This document shows, piece after piece, positions 1 through 8,375 of a DNA stretch of 64,000 nt. The stretch's first letter is position 1. Every line of letters starts with the position of its first letter. Under the pieces are notes generated by a model. It was not told the DNA's origin. It was given only the letters and a program-made list of their open reading frames with translations, and made no database searches. A program made the translations under genes and the position numbers. Origin of the DNA: Noviluteimonas sp052115395 (GTDB lineage Bacteria > Pseudomonadota > Gammaproteobacteria > Xanthomonadales > Xanthomonadaceae). Location of the stretch: assembly GCA_052115395.1 (NCBI GenBank), contig JBFRGO010000001.1. One strand, given 5' to 3'.

Positions 1-522
1 GGCGGCGTGCTGCGTTACCAGCACGATTCACGTAAAAACAAGCTTCACGCCTATTTCTATCTGGGCAGCAGACTTGTGGCGATTCGCGAGACGCCGATTG
101 GGGCGAGCAACCATGTCGTCAAGTACCAGCACACCGATGCGCTGGGAAGCCCAGTCAAGGTCACGGATGCGAATCGCGCCCTGCTGGAGGCTACCGAGTA
201 TGAGCCTTACGGCAAGGTGCTGAATCGGCCGATTCATGACGGGCCCGGATTCACCGGGCATGTAGAGGATGCGGCGACCGGGCTGACGCATATGCAGCAG
301 CGCTATTACGATCCCGCCATCGGACGGTTCTTGTCGGTCGACCCGGTTACGGCTGATGGCAACACGGGCGGGAACTTCAATCGCTACAAATACGCCGCGA
401 ATAATCCATACAGCTTCAAAGATCCGGATGGCAGGCAGGAATGCCGCTCATGCGAAATGTCTTACGGCGCTGCGGTTGGATTCATGATGCGCAGAGAAGA
501 TGCGCGTATGGGCTGCTGGTGA
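1..522 (+). CDS. RHS repeat protein, C-terminal core (5' end outside window)
   Basis: The frame is open at the left edge, so only the last ~173 codons are seen. They carry the end of an RHS/YD-repeat core: a YDxxGR-like block (YYDPAIGRFLSVDPV, about residues 100-115) and the closing NPYSFKDPDG motif that normally marks the junction between the encapsulating shell and the variable toxin tip. RHS proteins are large secreted or surface polymorphic toxins, often delivered by type VI secretion. This frame stops at 520-522, only ~27 codons after DPDG, while an Ala/Gly-rich toxin-linker continues in the next frame. The stop is therefore probably caused by a frameshift near 490-520 rather than being the native end. 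No VgrG or other secretion gene is visible in the window. Confidence 0.85.
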   Translation, partial: GGVLRYQHDSRKNKLHAYFYLGSRLVAIRETPIGASNHVVKYQHTDALGSPVKVTDANRALLEATEYEPYGKVLNRPIHDGPGFTGHVEDAATGLTHMQQRYYDPAIGRFLSVDPVTADGNTGGNFNRYKYAANNPYSFKDPDGRQECRSCEMSYGAAVGFMMRREDARMGCW

Positions 523-993
523 AGCGGCGGCAGGAACAGCAGGAAGTGGTGCTGAAGAAGGTGCTGCGATTGGCCAGGCTGTTGGAAATGTTGTTGATAC
601 AGGAACAATTTCTAAGCAAGCCGTTGCGACTCTTGCGACTGTTGTAGTGGTCGGTGCGCTCACGCATGGGAAATCAGGTGCCGGCCCCATGCATGGCCCT
701 TCTCCGAAAATCAATTTGGGTCAGCAAGGAAAGCATCAGACTGGACATAACAATTAATTCCAGGAAGAAGTGTTCTTACTGGAAATCCGGCTGAACTTGG
801 AAGGCATGCGGGAACCGGGCAGCAGGTAGGAAAGATTGATGTCGGACTTCCTGGGTCTAAGGAGCGCGTGAATTTCGGCCAGCAGATCGGCAACTATGTT
901 GACCAGGCTGGCAATGCGGCACCGACGACGAACGGAATAATCCATTATGGGAAGGATAGTATTCACATCGTCCCATCGAGGCCTGATCCATGA
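488..993 (+). pseudogene. Frameshifted RHS toxin tip, Ntox50-like
   Basis: Frame +2 (488-757) continues the RHS protein with an Ala/Gly-rich linker, then KINLGQQGKHQTGHNN, and stops at 755-757. Directly after it, frame +1 (about 757-993) reads PGRSVLTGNPAELGRHAG, then KERVNFGQQIGNYVD, then PTTNGIIHYGKDSIHIVPSRP, ending in TGA 991-993. Joined, these match the layout I know for polymorphic toxin type 50 (Ntox50, a predicted RNase): QxKH-TGxNNY near the start and IHYxKxxxHIVP at the end. One missing T in the taatt at 755-759 (restoring Tyr-Ile) would join the frames. The two shifts compensate each other, so the last part returns to the RHS frame. Either the toxin has decayed or the assembly has indels. 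The family match is from memory of the motif. Confidence 0.65.
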
Positions 994-1298
994 ACGAAAA
1001 TTTGCGATCCGATATAGTCCTAAGCGTGAATCGGGCGCTACTCGGAGAGGTATTTCCAGAGCTTGTTGCGGTCTCCTGCGAAGTTGAGGATGAAAGAAAA
1101 TTTGAGTTGACCTTTTTTGTGGACTCCGAGCTTCCTGCTTTTAAGGTGGAAGACATTTCTTGCATTGAAACGGAAGTTATCGCTGACTTCCCGAGTAATT
1201 TTGAGATCTCGCACAAGGTCGTAAATTCAAGGCAGGCTAGCCTTCCGGCATCTGATGCCTTCTGGATATTCCTTCGGAAGACTAATGAACAGGTCTAA
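990..1298 (+). CDS. Candidate immunity protein for the RHS toxin
   Basis: A 102-residue acidic cytoplasmic-type protein with no signal peptide or membrane segment. Its ATG overlaps the toxin TGA (ATGA, 990-993), and a GAGG ribosome site lies at 978-981. A small gene translationally coupled to the last codon of a polymorphic toxin is the classical position of the immunity gene, so the function is inferred from context. The N-terminus (SVNRALLGEVFPELVAV) and the FELTFFVD segment look like a compact alpha/beta protein. I cannot place it in a named Imm family. Unlike the toxin, its frame is intact, which is what is expected if the cell must still resist sister toxins. Confidence 0.6.
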   Translation: MNENLRSDIVLSVNRALLGEVFPELVAVSCEVEDERKFELTFFVDSELPAFKVEDISCIETEVIADFPSNFEISHKVVNSRQASLPASDAFWIFLRKTNEQV

Positions 1299-1323
1299 GA
1301 CCACGTCCTGATCGTTCATCCGC

Positions 1324-1348
1324 ACAAGGCCCGCATTGCGGGCCTTGT
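1324..1348 (+). terminator. Perfect hairpin after the immunity gene
   Basis: An 11-bp perfect stem (acaaggcccgc / gcgggccttgt) with a 3-base loop lies 25 bases after the immunity stop codon. It has the geometry of an intrinsic terminator but no T-run follows, because the terminal repeat of the insertion sequence begins at the next base (1349). The original tail may have been displaced by the insertion. Confidence 0.55.
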
Positions 1349-2545
1349 CGTAATCTCCCCCTAACCATGCACACCTGAGAAGTAGAGCTTTCTGGCATCT
1401 TTTCGGCCAGGAGGTTCCATGAAGAAGTCGAAGTTCAGTGAGACCCAGATTGTTTCGATCCTCAAGCAGAGCGACGCCGGGGTGCCGGTGAAGGATCTGT
1501 GCCGCCAGGCCGGGATCAGCCCGGCGACGTACTACCAATGGAAGTCGAAGTACGGCGGCATGGAGGCATCGGACCTGAGGCGGGTTAAGGATTTGGAAGC
1601 GGAGAACGCCAAGCTCAAGCGCATGTACGCCGAGCTGGCGCTCGACAACGCGGCGATGAAGGAGCTGATTGAAAAAATTGTAGGGCCGGCGCGGAAGCGC
1701 GAAGCGGTTCGTTTCCTGCTTGAAACCCAGGGACGTCCGCTTCGCCGCGCCTGCGACTGCGTCGGCCTGTCGCGTTCGGCCTGGTACGCCCCGCCCGCGG
1801 ATTGGACAGTGCGCGATGCTGCGCTGATCGCCGCACTGGCACGCCTGGTCGAAGCCAAGCCGGCGCGCGGCTACGGGAAGTGCTGCCAGATCCTCAACAA
1901 ATCCCATCCACAGTGGAACCACAAGCGGATCTATCGGGTGTACTGCGCCATGAAACTCAATTTGCGCCGCGCAGCCAGACGGCGCTTGCCCAAGCGTGAG
2001 CGCGTGCCGTTGTATGTGCCCGAGCGTCCCGATTCGGTCTGGTCCGCCGATTTCATGCTCGATGCGCTGGCTTGCGGCCGCAGCTTCCGCACCTTCAACC
2101 TTGTCGACGACTTCAACCGCGAAGCGATCCATATCGAGGTCGACACCTCGATCACCTCGCATCGGCTGGTGCGCATCTTCGAACAAATCCGCCAGGAACG
2201 GCCCTTGCCGCAGGTGCTGCGCACCGACAACGGCCCCGAATTCCTGGGCGAGGTTTTCGTGCAATGGGCCAAGGCCAACCGCATGGCCATCCAGTACATC
2301 CAACCCGGTAAGCCGAACCAGAACGCCTATATCGAACGTTTCAACCGCACCTACCGGGAGGACGTGCTGGATCAGTTCCTGTTCGCCCGACTTGAGGACG
2401 TACGCGAAGCCACCTGGCACTTTCTCATCGATTACAACGAGCACCTACCCCACAGTTCCCTCGGCGGCATGACGCCCGTCGAATACCGCCATCACCGCGA
2501 AGAGAGCTCTACTTTCGATTTGTCCGCTTGACGGGGGTGATTACG
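1349..2545 (+). mobile_element. IS3-family insertion sequence
   Basis: The element is bounded by near-perfect inverted repeats: cgtaatctccccc at 1349-1361 and its complement gggggtgattacg at 2533-2545 (12 of 13 match). The single transposase gene fills the interior. I could not identify a clear target-site duplication next to the repeats, so the exact outer bases are uncertain by a few positions. On the left it abuts the hairpin after the immunity gene; on the right it truncates another small gene. About 1.2 kb is the usual size for IS3-family members. Confidence 0.8.
1419..2531 (+). CDS. IS3-family transposase, OrfA and OrfB in one frame
   Basis: 370 residues. The N-terminal part (1-90) is the OrfA helix-turn-helix (KFSETQIVSILKQ, ISPATYYQWKSKYGG) followed by a leucine-zipper-like helix. 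The rest is the OrfB integrase core with DDE residues in SVWSADFMLD, LRTDNGPEF and NAYIERFNRTYRE. IS3 members normally encode OrfA and OrfB in overlapping frames joined by programmed -1 frameshifting on an A-rich slippery run. Here an A6 run (1672-1677, in the codons for Glu-Lys-Ile) is read straight through, so one continuous frame makes the full OrfAB product. The start ATG is preceded by an AGGAGG-like site (ccaggaggttcc). The protein appears complete. Confidence 0.93.
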   Translation: MKKSKFSETQIVSILKQSDAGVPVKDLCRQAGISPATYYQWKSKYGGMEASDLRRVKDLEAENAKLKRMYAELALDNAAMKELIEKIVGPARKREAVRFLLETQGRPLRRACDCVGLSRSAWYAPPADWTVRDAALIAALARLVEAKPARGYGKCCQILNKSHPQWNHKRIYRVYCAMKLNLRRAARRRLPKRERVPLYVPERPDSVWSADFMLDALACGRSFRTFNLVDDFNREAIHIEVDTSITSHRLVRIFEQIRQERPLPQVLRTDNGPEFLGEVFVQWAKANRMAIQYIQPGKPNQNAYIERFNRTYREDVLDQFLFARLEDVREATWHFLIDYNEHLPHSSLGGMTPVEYRHHREESSTFDLSA

Positions 2546-2546
2546 C

Positions 2547-2759
2547 AACGACCGGCTCATCCCCGTGCCGTCCTGCCTGTTCGAAATCACGGACTCCCGA
2601 CCCTCCAGGTTCTGGGTGATCAGATATCAAGGCCTGACGCTCTCAATGGATCCCGTCGAATTCCTGGAGAACCCGTATCTGTCGGAGGACATCTTCGATC
2701 ACGAAGACGATGCGATGGTCGTGTTCGCGGAAATGAGAAGACGTTTCGAATCGGAGTGA
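2547..2759 (+). pseudogene. 5'-truncated small gene cut by the IS, possibly immunity-like
   Basis: A reading frame is open from the right end of the IS (NDRLIPVPSCLFEITD) to a TGA at 2757-2759. It gives about 70 residues of an acidic protein ending in DHEDDAMVVFAEMRRRFESE. A GTG at 2565 could serve as a start but has no convincing ribosome site, and coding-like sequence continues upstream of it to the IS edge, so I read this as a gene that has lost its start. Its place directly behind an RHS toxin/immunity pair suggests an orphan immunity cassette. Family unknown. Confidence 0.45.
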
Positions 2760-2990
2760 GCCACGATTTGCCGAAAGGGTTCAAATGAAAGTTCAAGCTA
2801 TCCAGACGCAGCTTGCTCCGGAGCAGCGTTGAGCGATGGGCGTGAAGCCGGAATATGCGAGTAGGAGTTGATCTGCGGAAGTGCTCTTCAGGGGGGGGGC
2901 TTTCGTAGCACTTATGTTGACGCCTAAACAAGTAGATCGACGCTAAGGATGGAGGGGCGCTCTTCGCGAGCACCCCACCGCGGAAAGCGC
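2760..2990. other. Non-coding stretch with a 9-G run
   Basis: No convincing gene. It separates the RHS/IS remnant from the 3' end of the efflux operon on the other strand. A run of nine G lies at 2891-2899. A 13-codon frame beginning MKVQAIQTQL (2785) is too short to support as a gene and may be a remnant. Confidence 0.5.
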
Positions 2991-4430
2991 TTACTCCCGC
3001 GCAATCTTCTCCCGCATCGGCATCCGCCCGGGCCAACCACCGGCCAGCGCGCGATACAACGCGACCACACTCACCGCACTGCGCGTCCGCGCATCCGCAA
3101 ACGCATCCTGCGCCTGCAACTGCACGCGCTCGGCGTCCAAGACCTCGAACAAATCGACCGCACCGGCCTCATATCGCACGCGAGCAAGACGCGCGGCATT
3201 CGCGCTGTCCAACGCCGCCTGCTCACGATGTCCATCTTCGACACGCGCCCGATTCTGGCGAATCAACGCGTTCTCGGTGTCCTCCAACGCCAGCAACACC
3301 GTCTGTCGATAACGCGCGAGCTCGCCTTCGGCATTCGCATCCGCCGCAGCGATGTGCGCCCGCACACGCCCGACATCCAGGAACGACCAATCGATGCCGA
3401 GCGCCACCACGCGCGTTTCGCTGTCGCGCTGGAACAGATTGCCCGCGTCGATCGACTGGCTGCCGATCAAACCGCCGAGGGTGAAGCGCGGAAACAGGTC
3501 CGCGGTCGCCACGCCGACGCGTGCGGTCGAGGCATGCAGGCGTTCTTCCGCGGCAGCGACATCGGGACGGCGACGCACGATTTCGCCCGGCGTCCCGGCG
3601 TCGATCTGCTCCGGCAAAGCGGGCAGGGGCGCGGGCTGGTCGAGTTGCGCGATCAGCGCCTCCGGTACGCGGCCGGTGAGCACCGCGATGCGATGTTCTG
3701 CGAATGCAACCTGCGCCTCGAGCTGCGGAACGATCGCGAGCGTGCTTTCCAACTGCGATCGCGCACGCGAGGTGTCGAACTCGGTGCCGCGGCCGGCATC
3801 CATGCGTGCCTGCACGATCCGCAGCGTGCCTTGCTGGTTTTCCGCGTTCTCACGAGCGACGCGCAGGCGTTCCTGCAGGCCACGCAGTTCGAAATAACTG
3901 CGGGCCACGTCGCCGACGATCGCGACCTGCATCGCCGCCAGGTCGTTCGCGCCGGCTTCCACGCCCGCACGATTGGCTTCGACATTGCGGCGCACGCGGC
4001 CCCACAGGTCGAGTTCCCAACCGGCGACGACGCCGACATCGTAGGAATCCACGTCGTCGCGGCCTTCGCGCGACACACCCGGCGCCTGGTCCGCGCTCAG
4101 ACGGGAACGGCTGGCGTTGCCCTGCGCGGTGATGGTCGGGATCTGGTCGAACTTCGCGTTACGCAGCAGCGCATTGGCCTGGTCGTAGCGCGAGAGGGCG
4201 ATGCGCAGGTCGTGGTTGGCGGAGAGGGCTTCCTCGACGAGCGCGGTGAGTTGCGCATCGCCGAAGCGTTCCCAGAACGCATCGTCGGCGGGCGCGGCGA
4301 CGGCGGTCGAATCGGCGCGCGCGAAGCTCGCCGGTTCGACGGCGGTCGGCCGGACGTAATCCGGGCCGACCGCGCAGGCCGCCAACAACGCCGTGGCCAG
4401 CACGGTCATCGCAAGGCGCGCACTCACCAT
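2991..4430 (-). CDS. RND efflux outer-membrane factor (NodT/OprM family lipoprotein)
   Basis: 479 residues, typical for outer-membrane channels of tripartite pumps. The N-terminus is a lipoprotein signal with lipobox LAAC, followed by AVGPDYVRPT, the standard opening of NodT/OprN-type factors. Two repeated outer-membrane-efflux domains follow (about 55-250 and 270-465), with GWELDLWGRVRR and GIDWSFLDVGRV as the typical equivalent segments. The ATG (4428-4430) overlaps the stop of the upstream SDR gene, so the two are translationally coupled. It is the last gene of the efflux operon and should form the exit duct for the pump encoded at 5195-8356. Confidence 0.92.
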   Translation of the reverse strand: MVSARLAMTVLATALLAACAVGPDYVRPTAVEPASFARADSTAVAAPADDAFWERFGDAQLTALVEEALSANHDLRIALSRYDQANALLRNAKFDQIPTITAQGNASRSRLSADQAPGVSREGRDDVDSYDVGVVAGWELDLWGRVRRNVEANRAGVEAGANDLAAMQVAIVGDVARSYFELRGLQERLRVARENAENQQGTLRIVQARMDAGRGTEFDTSRARSQLESTLAIVPQLEAQVAFAEHRIAVLTGRVPEALIAQLDQPAPLPALPEQIDAGTPGEIVRRRPDVAAAEERLHASTARVGVATADLFPRFTLGGLIGSQSIDAGNLFQRDSETRVVALGIDWSFLDVGRVRAHIAAADANAEGELARYRQTVLLALEDTENALIRQNRARVEDGHREQAALDSANAARLARVRYEAGAVDLFEVLDAERVQLQAQDAFADARTRSAVSVVALYRALAGGWPGRMPMREKIARE

Positions 4431-5176
4431 GGGAGCGTCTCCTCGAAATGCACGAACCCGCCGGTCGGGCCATCGGCGCCGAGCAGGGCCATGCGCACGC
4501 TGGTGCGCGCTCCGTCGGCGACGTCGAGATCGCCCGCCGAATTCATGTCGGTCTTCACCGAACCCGGATGCACCGCGTTGACCTTGATCCCCGTGTCCTT
4601 CAACTCGTGCGCCAGTTGCACGGTCCACGCGTTCACCGCGCTCTTGGAGACGTTGTAGGCGGGAATCTTGATGTCGTAGATCGGCGAGGCCGGGTCGTTG
4701 TTCGCACCGACCGAGCCCAGGAGGCTGGAGACATTGACGATGCGCGCGGCCGGCGCCTGCTTCAACAGCGGCAGGAAGGCCTGCGTCGTGGCGACCACGC
4801 CGAACACGTTCGTATCGAAGGTCTCGCGCCACGTGGCCAGCGACTGTTCCGAAGGCTTGCGCTGCCAATCGTCGACCAGCACGCCGGCGTTGTTCACCAG
4901 GATGTCGAGGCGTCCGTGGCGCCGCGTCACTTCCTGCGCGGCCTGCGCGATGCTGTCGTCGTTGGCGACGTCGATCGCGATCGCTTCGACCTGCAGGCCC
5001 TCGGCTTGCAGTTTCAGCGCCGCCGCGACGGCCTTTTCGCGATCGCGGCCGCCGAGCAGCACGTGGATGCCGGCGTTGGCGAGTTGGCGGACGGTTTCCA
5101 GGCCGATGCCGCGCGTGGCGCCGGTGACCAGCGCGACCTTGTCGGTGTTGCGGAGAGTGGGGGCAATGGCGGTCAT
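4424..5176 (-). CDS. SDR-family NAD(P)-dependent oxidoreductase
   Basis: 250 residues of classical short-chain dehydrogenase. It shows the Rossmann TGATRGIG motif (19-26), NNAG (around 92), an SS segment in VNVSSLLG (catalytic Ser) and YNVSK (catalytic Tyr and Lys). The C-terminal HPGSVKTDM is typical of carbonyl-reductase-like SDRs. The substrate cannot be read from sequence. It lies between the RND pump gene and the outer-membrane factor gene, which is unusual; in Pseudomonas an oxidoreductase (MexS) is linked to the mexEF-oprN system but is not inside the operon. It may detoxify a substrate or inducer of the pump (inference). Confidence 0.88.
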   Translation of the reverse strand: MTAIAPTLRNTDKVALVTGATRGIGLETVRQLANAGIHVLLGGRDREKAVAAALKLQAEGLQVEAIAIDVANDDSIAQAAQEVTRRHGRLDILVNNAGVLVDDWQRKPSEQSLATWRETFDTNVFGVVATTQAFLPLLKQAPAARIVNVSSLLGSVGANNDPASPIYDIKIPAYNVSKSAVNAWTVQLAHELKDTGIKVNAVHPGSVKTDMNSAGDLDVADGARTSVRMALLGADGPTGGFVHFEETLPW

Positions 5177-5194
5177 GTGTATGTCTCCGATGAA

Positions 5195-8100
5195 TCAGGC
5201 TTGCGTCGTCGCGAGCGCGGCGGCGGGATCGGCCTTGCGGGTCACGAGCTTGCGCAGCGCGACGTAGAAGACCGGCGTGAGGAACAGGCCGAACAGCGTG
5301 ACGCCGAGCATCCCGGAGAACACCGTGATGCCGGTGACCGAGCGCACTTCCGCGCCCGCGCCGTGCGAAAGCACCAGCGGCACCGTGCCGGCGATGAACG
5401 CGATCGAGGTCATGACGATCGGGCGCAGGCGCAAACGGCAGGCTTCCAGCGCCGCTTCCACGATGCCCTTGCCTTGGAGTTCCAGCTCGCGAGCGAACTC
5501 GACGATCAGGATCGCGTTCTTGCACGCCAGGCCCATCAGCACGACCAGGCCGACCTGCACGAACACGTTGTTGTCGCCGCCGGTGAGCTTCACGCCGACC
5601 AGCGCGGAGAGCAGCGTCATCGGCACGATCAGGATCACGGCCAGCGGCAGCGTCCAGCTTTCATACAGCGCCGCGAGCACGAGGAAGGCGAGCAACACGG
5701 CCAGCGGGAACACCACCAGCGCGGCCTTGCCCTGCGTGGCCTGCTGGTAGCTTAGATCGCTCCAGTCGAAGCCCATGCCGTTCGGCAACACCTGGCCGGC
5801 GATTTCCGTGACCTTCTCCATCGCCTCGCCCGAGGACATCTGCTTCGGGTCGTAGCCGCCGAGCAGGTCGGCCGCCGGATAACCGTTGAAGCGCAGCACC
5901 GGGTCGGGGCCGTAGGACTGCTTGATGGTGACCATCGAACCGATCGGCACCATCTGGCCGTCGACGTTGCGCGTGCGCAGCTTCGCGATGTCTTCCACGT
6001 TGTCGCGGAAGGGACCGTCGGCTTGCGCGACGACCTGCCAGGTGCGGCCGAACATGTTGAAGTCGTTGACGTAGGCCGAACCCAGGTAGGTTTGCAGCGT
6101 GTCGAACAGCTCCGTCAGCGGCACGCCCTGCGCCTTGGCCTTCACGCGATCGACTTCCGCATCCAGCTGCGGCACGTTGGCCTGGTAGCTGGTGATCGGA
6201 TAGCCCATGCCCGGCGTCTGCGCGGCGGTGCCCTGCAAGGCCTGCACCGCGCTCTGCAGCGCACCGTAGCCGAGGTTGGCGCGGTCTTCGACGAACAACG
6301 AATAGCCCTGGCCGTTGCCCAAGCCGAGGATCGGCGGCGGCATCAGCGCGAAGGCGAAGCCTTCCTGGATGTGCGAGATCTTCGCGTTGAGCTCGTCGTT
6401 GATTTCCTTGGCCGACTTGTGGCGCTCGTTGAAGGGCTTGAGCGGGAAGAACACCACGCCGCTGTTCGGGGTGTTGGTGAACTGCAACGGGTTCAGGCCG
6501 GGGAAGGCGACTTCATGCGCGACGCCGTCGATGCTGCGCGCAGCTTCGGCGACTTTCTTCAACGCCGCGTCCGTGCGTTCGATCGACGCGCCTTCGGGCA
6601 ACTTCACGCCGGCGATCAGGTACAGCTTGTCCTGCGTCGGAATGAAACCCGCCGGCACCCACTGGAACACGAAGCCCGCGGCGATGAGCAGCACCGCATA
6701 GACGCCGAACACGCGGCCACGATGGCCGAGCATGCGGCCCACGCCGGTCTGGTAGCGCGAGGAGTTCTTGTTGAAGAAGCGGTTGAACGGACGGAAGATC
6801 CAGCCGAAGCCACGCTCGATGAAACGCGAGAGCAGGTCCTGCTTCGCGCCGTGCGGGCGCAGCAGCTTGGCGGCCAGCGCCGGCGAGAGCGTCAGCGAGT
6901 TGATCGCCGAGATCACGGTGGAGATCGCGATGGTGACGGCGAACTGCTTGTAGAACTGGCCGGTCACGCCCGAGAGGAACGCCATCGGCACGAACACCGC
7001 GCACAGCACCAGCGCGATCGCGATGATCGGGCCGGAGACTTCCTTCATCGCCAGGTGCGCGGCCTGCAGGGGCGTTGCGCCTTCCTCGATGTGGCGTTCG
7101 ACGTTTTCCACGACCACGATCGCATCGTCGACCACGATGCCGATGGCGAGCACGAGCCCGAACAATGTCAGCGTGTTGATCGAGAACCCGAGCAGGTGCA
7201 GTGCAGCGAAGGTACCCACCACCGACACCGGCACCGCGATCAGGGGGATGATCGATGCGCGCCAGGTCTGCAGGAACAGGATCACCACCAACACCACGAG
7301 CAGGGTGGCTTCCAGCAGCGTGCTGACGACGGCCTTGATCGAATCGCGCACGAAGATCGTCGTGTCGTAGACCGTGCGGTATTCCACGCCCGGCGGGAAG
7401 CGCGACTGCAACTGGTCCATCTTCGCGACCACCTGGTCGCGGATCGCCAGCGCATTGGCGCCCGGCGCCTGGAACACGCCGATGGCGGCCGCGTTCTGGC
7501 CGTCCAGGCGCGAGCGCAGCGTGTAATCGCCGGCGGCGAGTTCGACGCGCGCGACATCGCCCAGGCGCACGACTTCACCGTCGTCGCCCGACTTCAGCAC
7601 CACATCCTTGAACTCTTCGACCGAGCGCAGGCGACCCTGCGCATTGATCGGCGTGAGGAAATCGCTGCCGTTGGCCATCGGCTCGGCGCCGAGCTGGCCC
7701 GCGGAAACCTGGATGTTCTGCTCGCGCACGGCGCGCAGCACGTCGCCGGCGGTCATGCCGCGCGCGGCGATCTTGTCCGGGTCCAGCCACAGGCGCATCG
7801 CGTAATCGCCGCCGCCGAACTGGTGCGCTTCGCCCACGCCCGGGATCTTCGACAGTTCATCCTTGACGTGCAGGCGCATGTAATTGCGCAGGTACAGCGT
7901 GTCGTACTTGCCGTCGGTGGAAACCAGGTGCACGACCATCAGGAAGGTCGGCGACTGCTTCTGCGTCGTCACGCCCTGGCGCCGCACATCCTCGGGCAGG
8001 CGCGCGAGTGCTTGCGCCACGCGGTTCTGCACCTTCACCGCCGCATCGTCGGCATCGGTGCCGGGTTTGAAGGTGATGGTCATCTGCAGCACGCCGTCGG

Positions 8101-8356
8101 AACCGGCGACGGACTTGAAATACATCATGTCCTCCACGCCGTTGATCGCTTCCTCCAGCGGCGTGGCCACGGTTTCGGAGATCACCTTCGGGTTCGCGCC
8201 CGGATACACGGTGCGCACGATCACCGACGGCGGCACCACTTCGGGATATTCGCTGATGGGCAGCAGCGGGATGGCGATCAGGCCCGCTGCGAAGATCACG
8301 ATCGACAGCACCGCGGCGAAGATCGGCCGGTCGATGAAGAATTTGGAGAAGTCCAT
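5195..8356 (-). CDS. RND efflux pump, HAE1 family, MexF-like
   Basis: 1053 residues. The N-terminus MDFSKFFIDRPIFAAVLS and the ISEYPEVVPPSV segment are characteristic of the MexF/AcrB hydrophobe/amphiphile exporters. The proton-relay aspartate pair is in TM4 (AIGIVVDDAIVVVENVERHI), and the two halves each carry a large periplasmic loop. It uses the proton gradient to drive export of organic compounds through the adaptor and the outer-membrane factor of the same operon. The ATG at 8354-8356 is chosen because the family starts at MxFSxFFIxRP; the longer frame upstream runs through a repeat-rich spacer. Regulation probably comes from the divergent LysR gene. Confidence 0.95.
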   Translation of the reverse strand: MDFSKFFIDRPIFAAVLSIVIFAAGLIAIPLLPISEYPEVVPPSVIVRTVYPGANPKVISETVATPLEEAINGVEDMMYFKSVAGSDGVLQMTITFKPGTDADDAAVKVQNRVAQALARLPEDVRRQGVTTQKQSPTFLMVVHLVSTDGKYDTLYLRNYMRLHVKDELSKIPGVGEAHQFGGGDYAMRLWLDPDKIAARGMTAGDVLRAVREQNIQVSAGQLGAEPMANGSDFLTPINAQGRLRSVEEFKDVVLKSGDDGEVVRLGDVARVELAAGDYTLRSRLDGQNAAAIGVFQAPGANALAIRDQVVAKMDQLQSRFPPGVEYRTVYDTTIFVRDSIKAVVSTLLEATLLVVLVVILFLQTWRASIIPLIAVPVSVVGTFAALHLLGFSINTLTLFGLVLAIGIVVDDAIVVVENVERHIEEGATPLQAAHLAMKEVSGPIIAIALVLCAVFVPMAFLSGVTGQFYKQFAVTIAISTVISAINSLTLSPALAAKLLRPHGAKQDLLSRFIERGFGWIFRPFNRFFNKNSSRYQTGVGRMLGHRGRVFGVYAVLLIAAGFVFQWVPAGFIPTQDKLYLIAGVKLPEGASIERTDAALKKVAEAARSIDGVAHEVAFPGLNPLQFTNTPNSGVVFFPLKPFNERHKSAKEINDELNAKISHIQEGFAFALMPPPILGLGNGQGYSLFVEDRANLGYGALQSAVQALQGTAAQTPGMGYPITSYQANVPQLDAEVDRVKAKAQGVPLTELFDTLQTYLGSAYVNDFNMFGRTWQVVAQADGPFRDNVEDIAKLRTRNVDGQMVPIGSMVTIKQSYGPDPVLRFNGYPAADLLGGYDPKQMSSGEAMEKVTEIAGQVLPNGMGFDWSDLSYQQATQGKAALVVFPLAVLLAFLVLAALYESWTLPLAVILIVPMTLLSALVGVKLTGGDNNVFVQVGLVVLMGLACKNAILIVEFARELELQGKGIVEAALEACRLRLRPIVMTSIAFIAGTVPLVLSHGAGAEVRSVTGITVFSGMLGVTLFGLFLTPVFYVALRKLVTRKADPAAALATTQA

Positions 8357-8375
8357 GGCAACCTCGGGGGGAGCA

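Noticed and set aside
488..760. Programmed frameshifting as the way to make the RHS toxin
   Set aside because: No slippery heptamer is seen at either shift, and two separate shifts would be needed; decay or read error is simpler.
2891..2899. Phase-variable promoter
   Set aside because: No promoter elements or gene start are at a useful distance from the 9-G run.
2949..4658. Long open frame on the + strand opposite the outer-membrane factor gene
   Set aside because: It is Arg/His-rich and has no family features; it is the antisense shadow of the efflux gene in GC-rich DNA.
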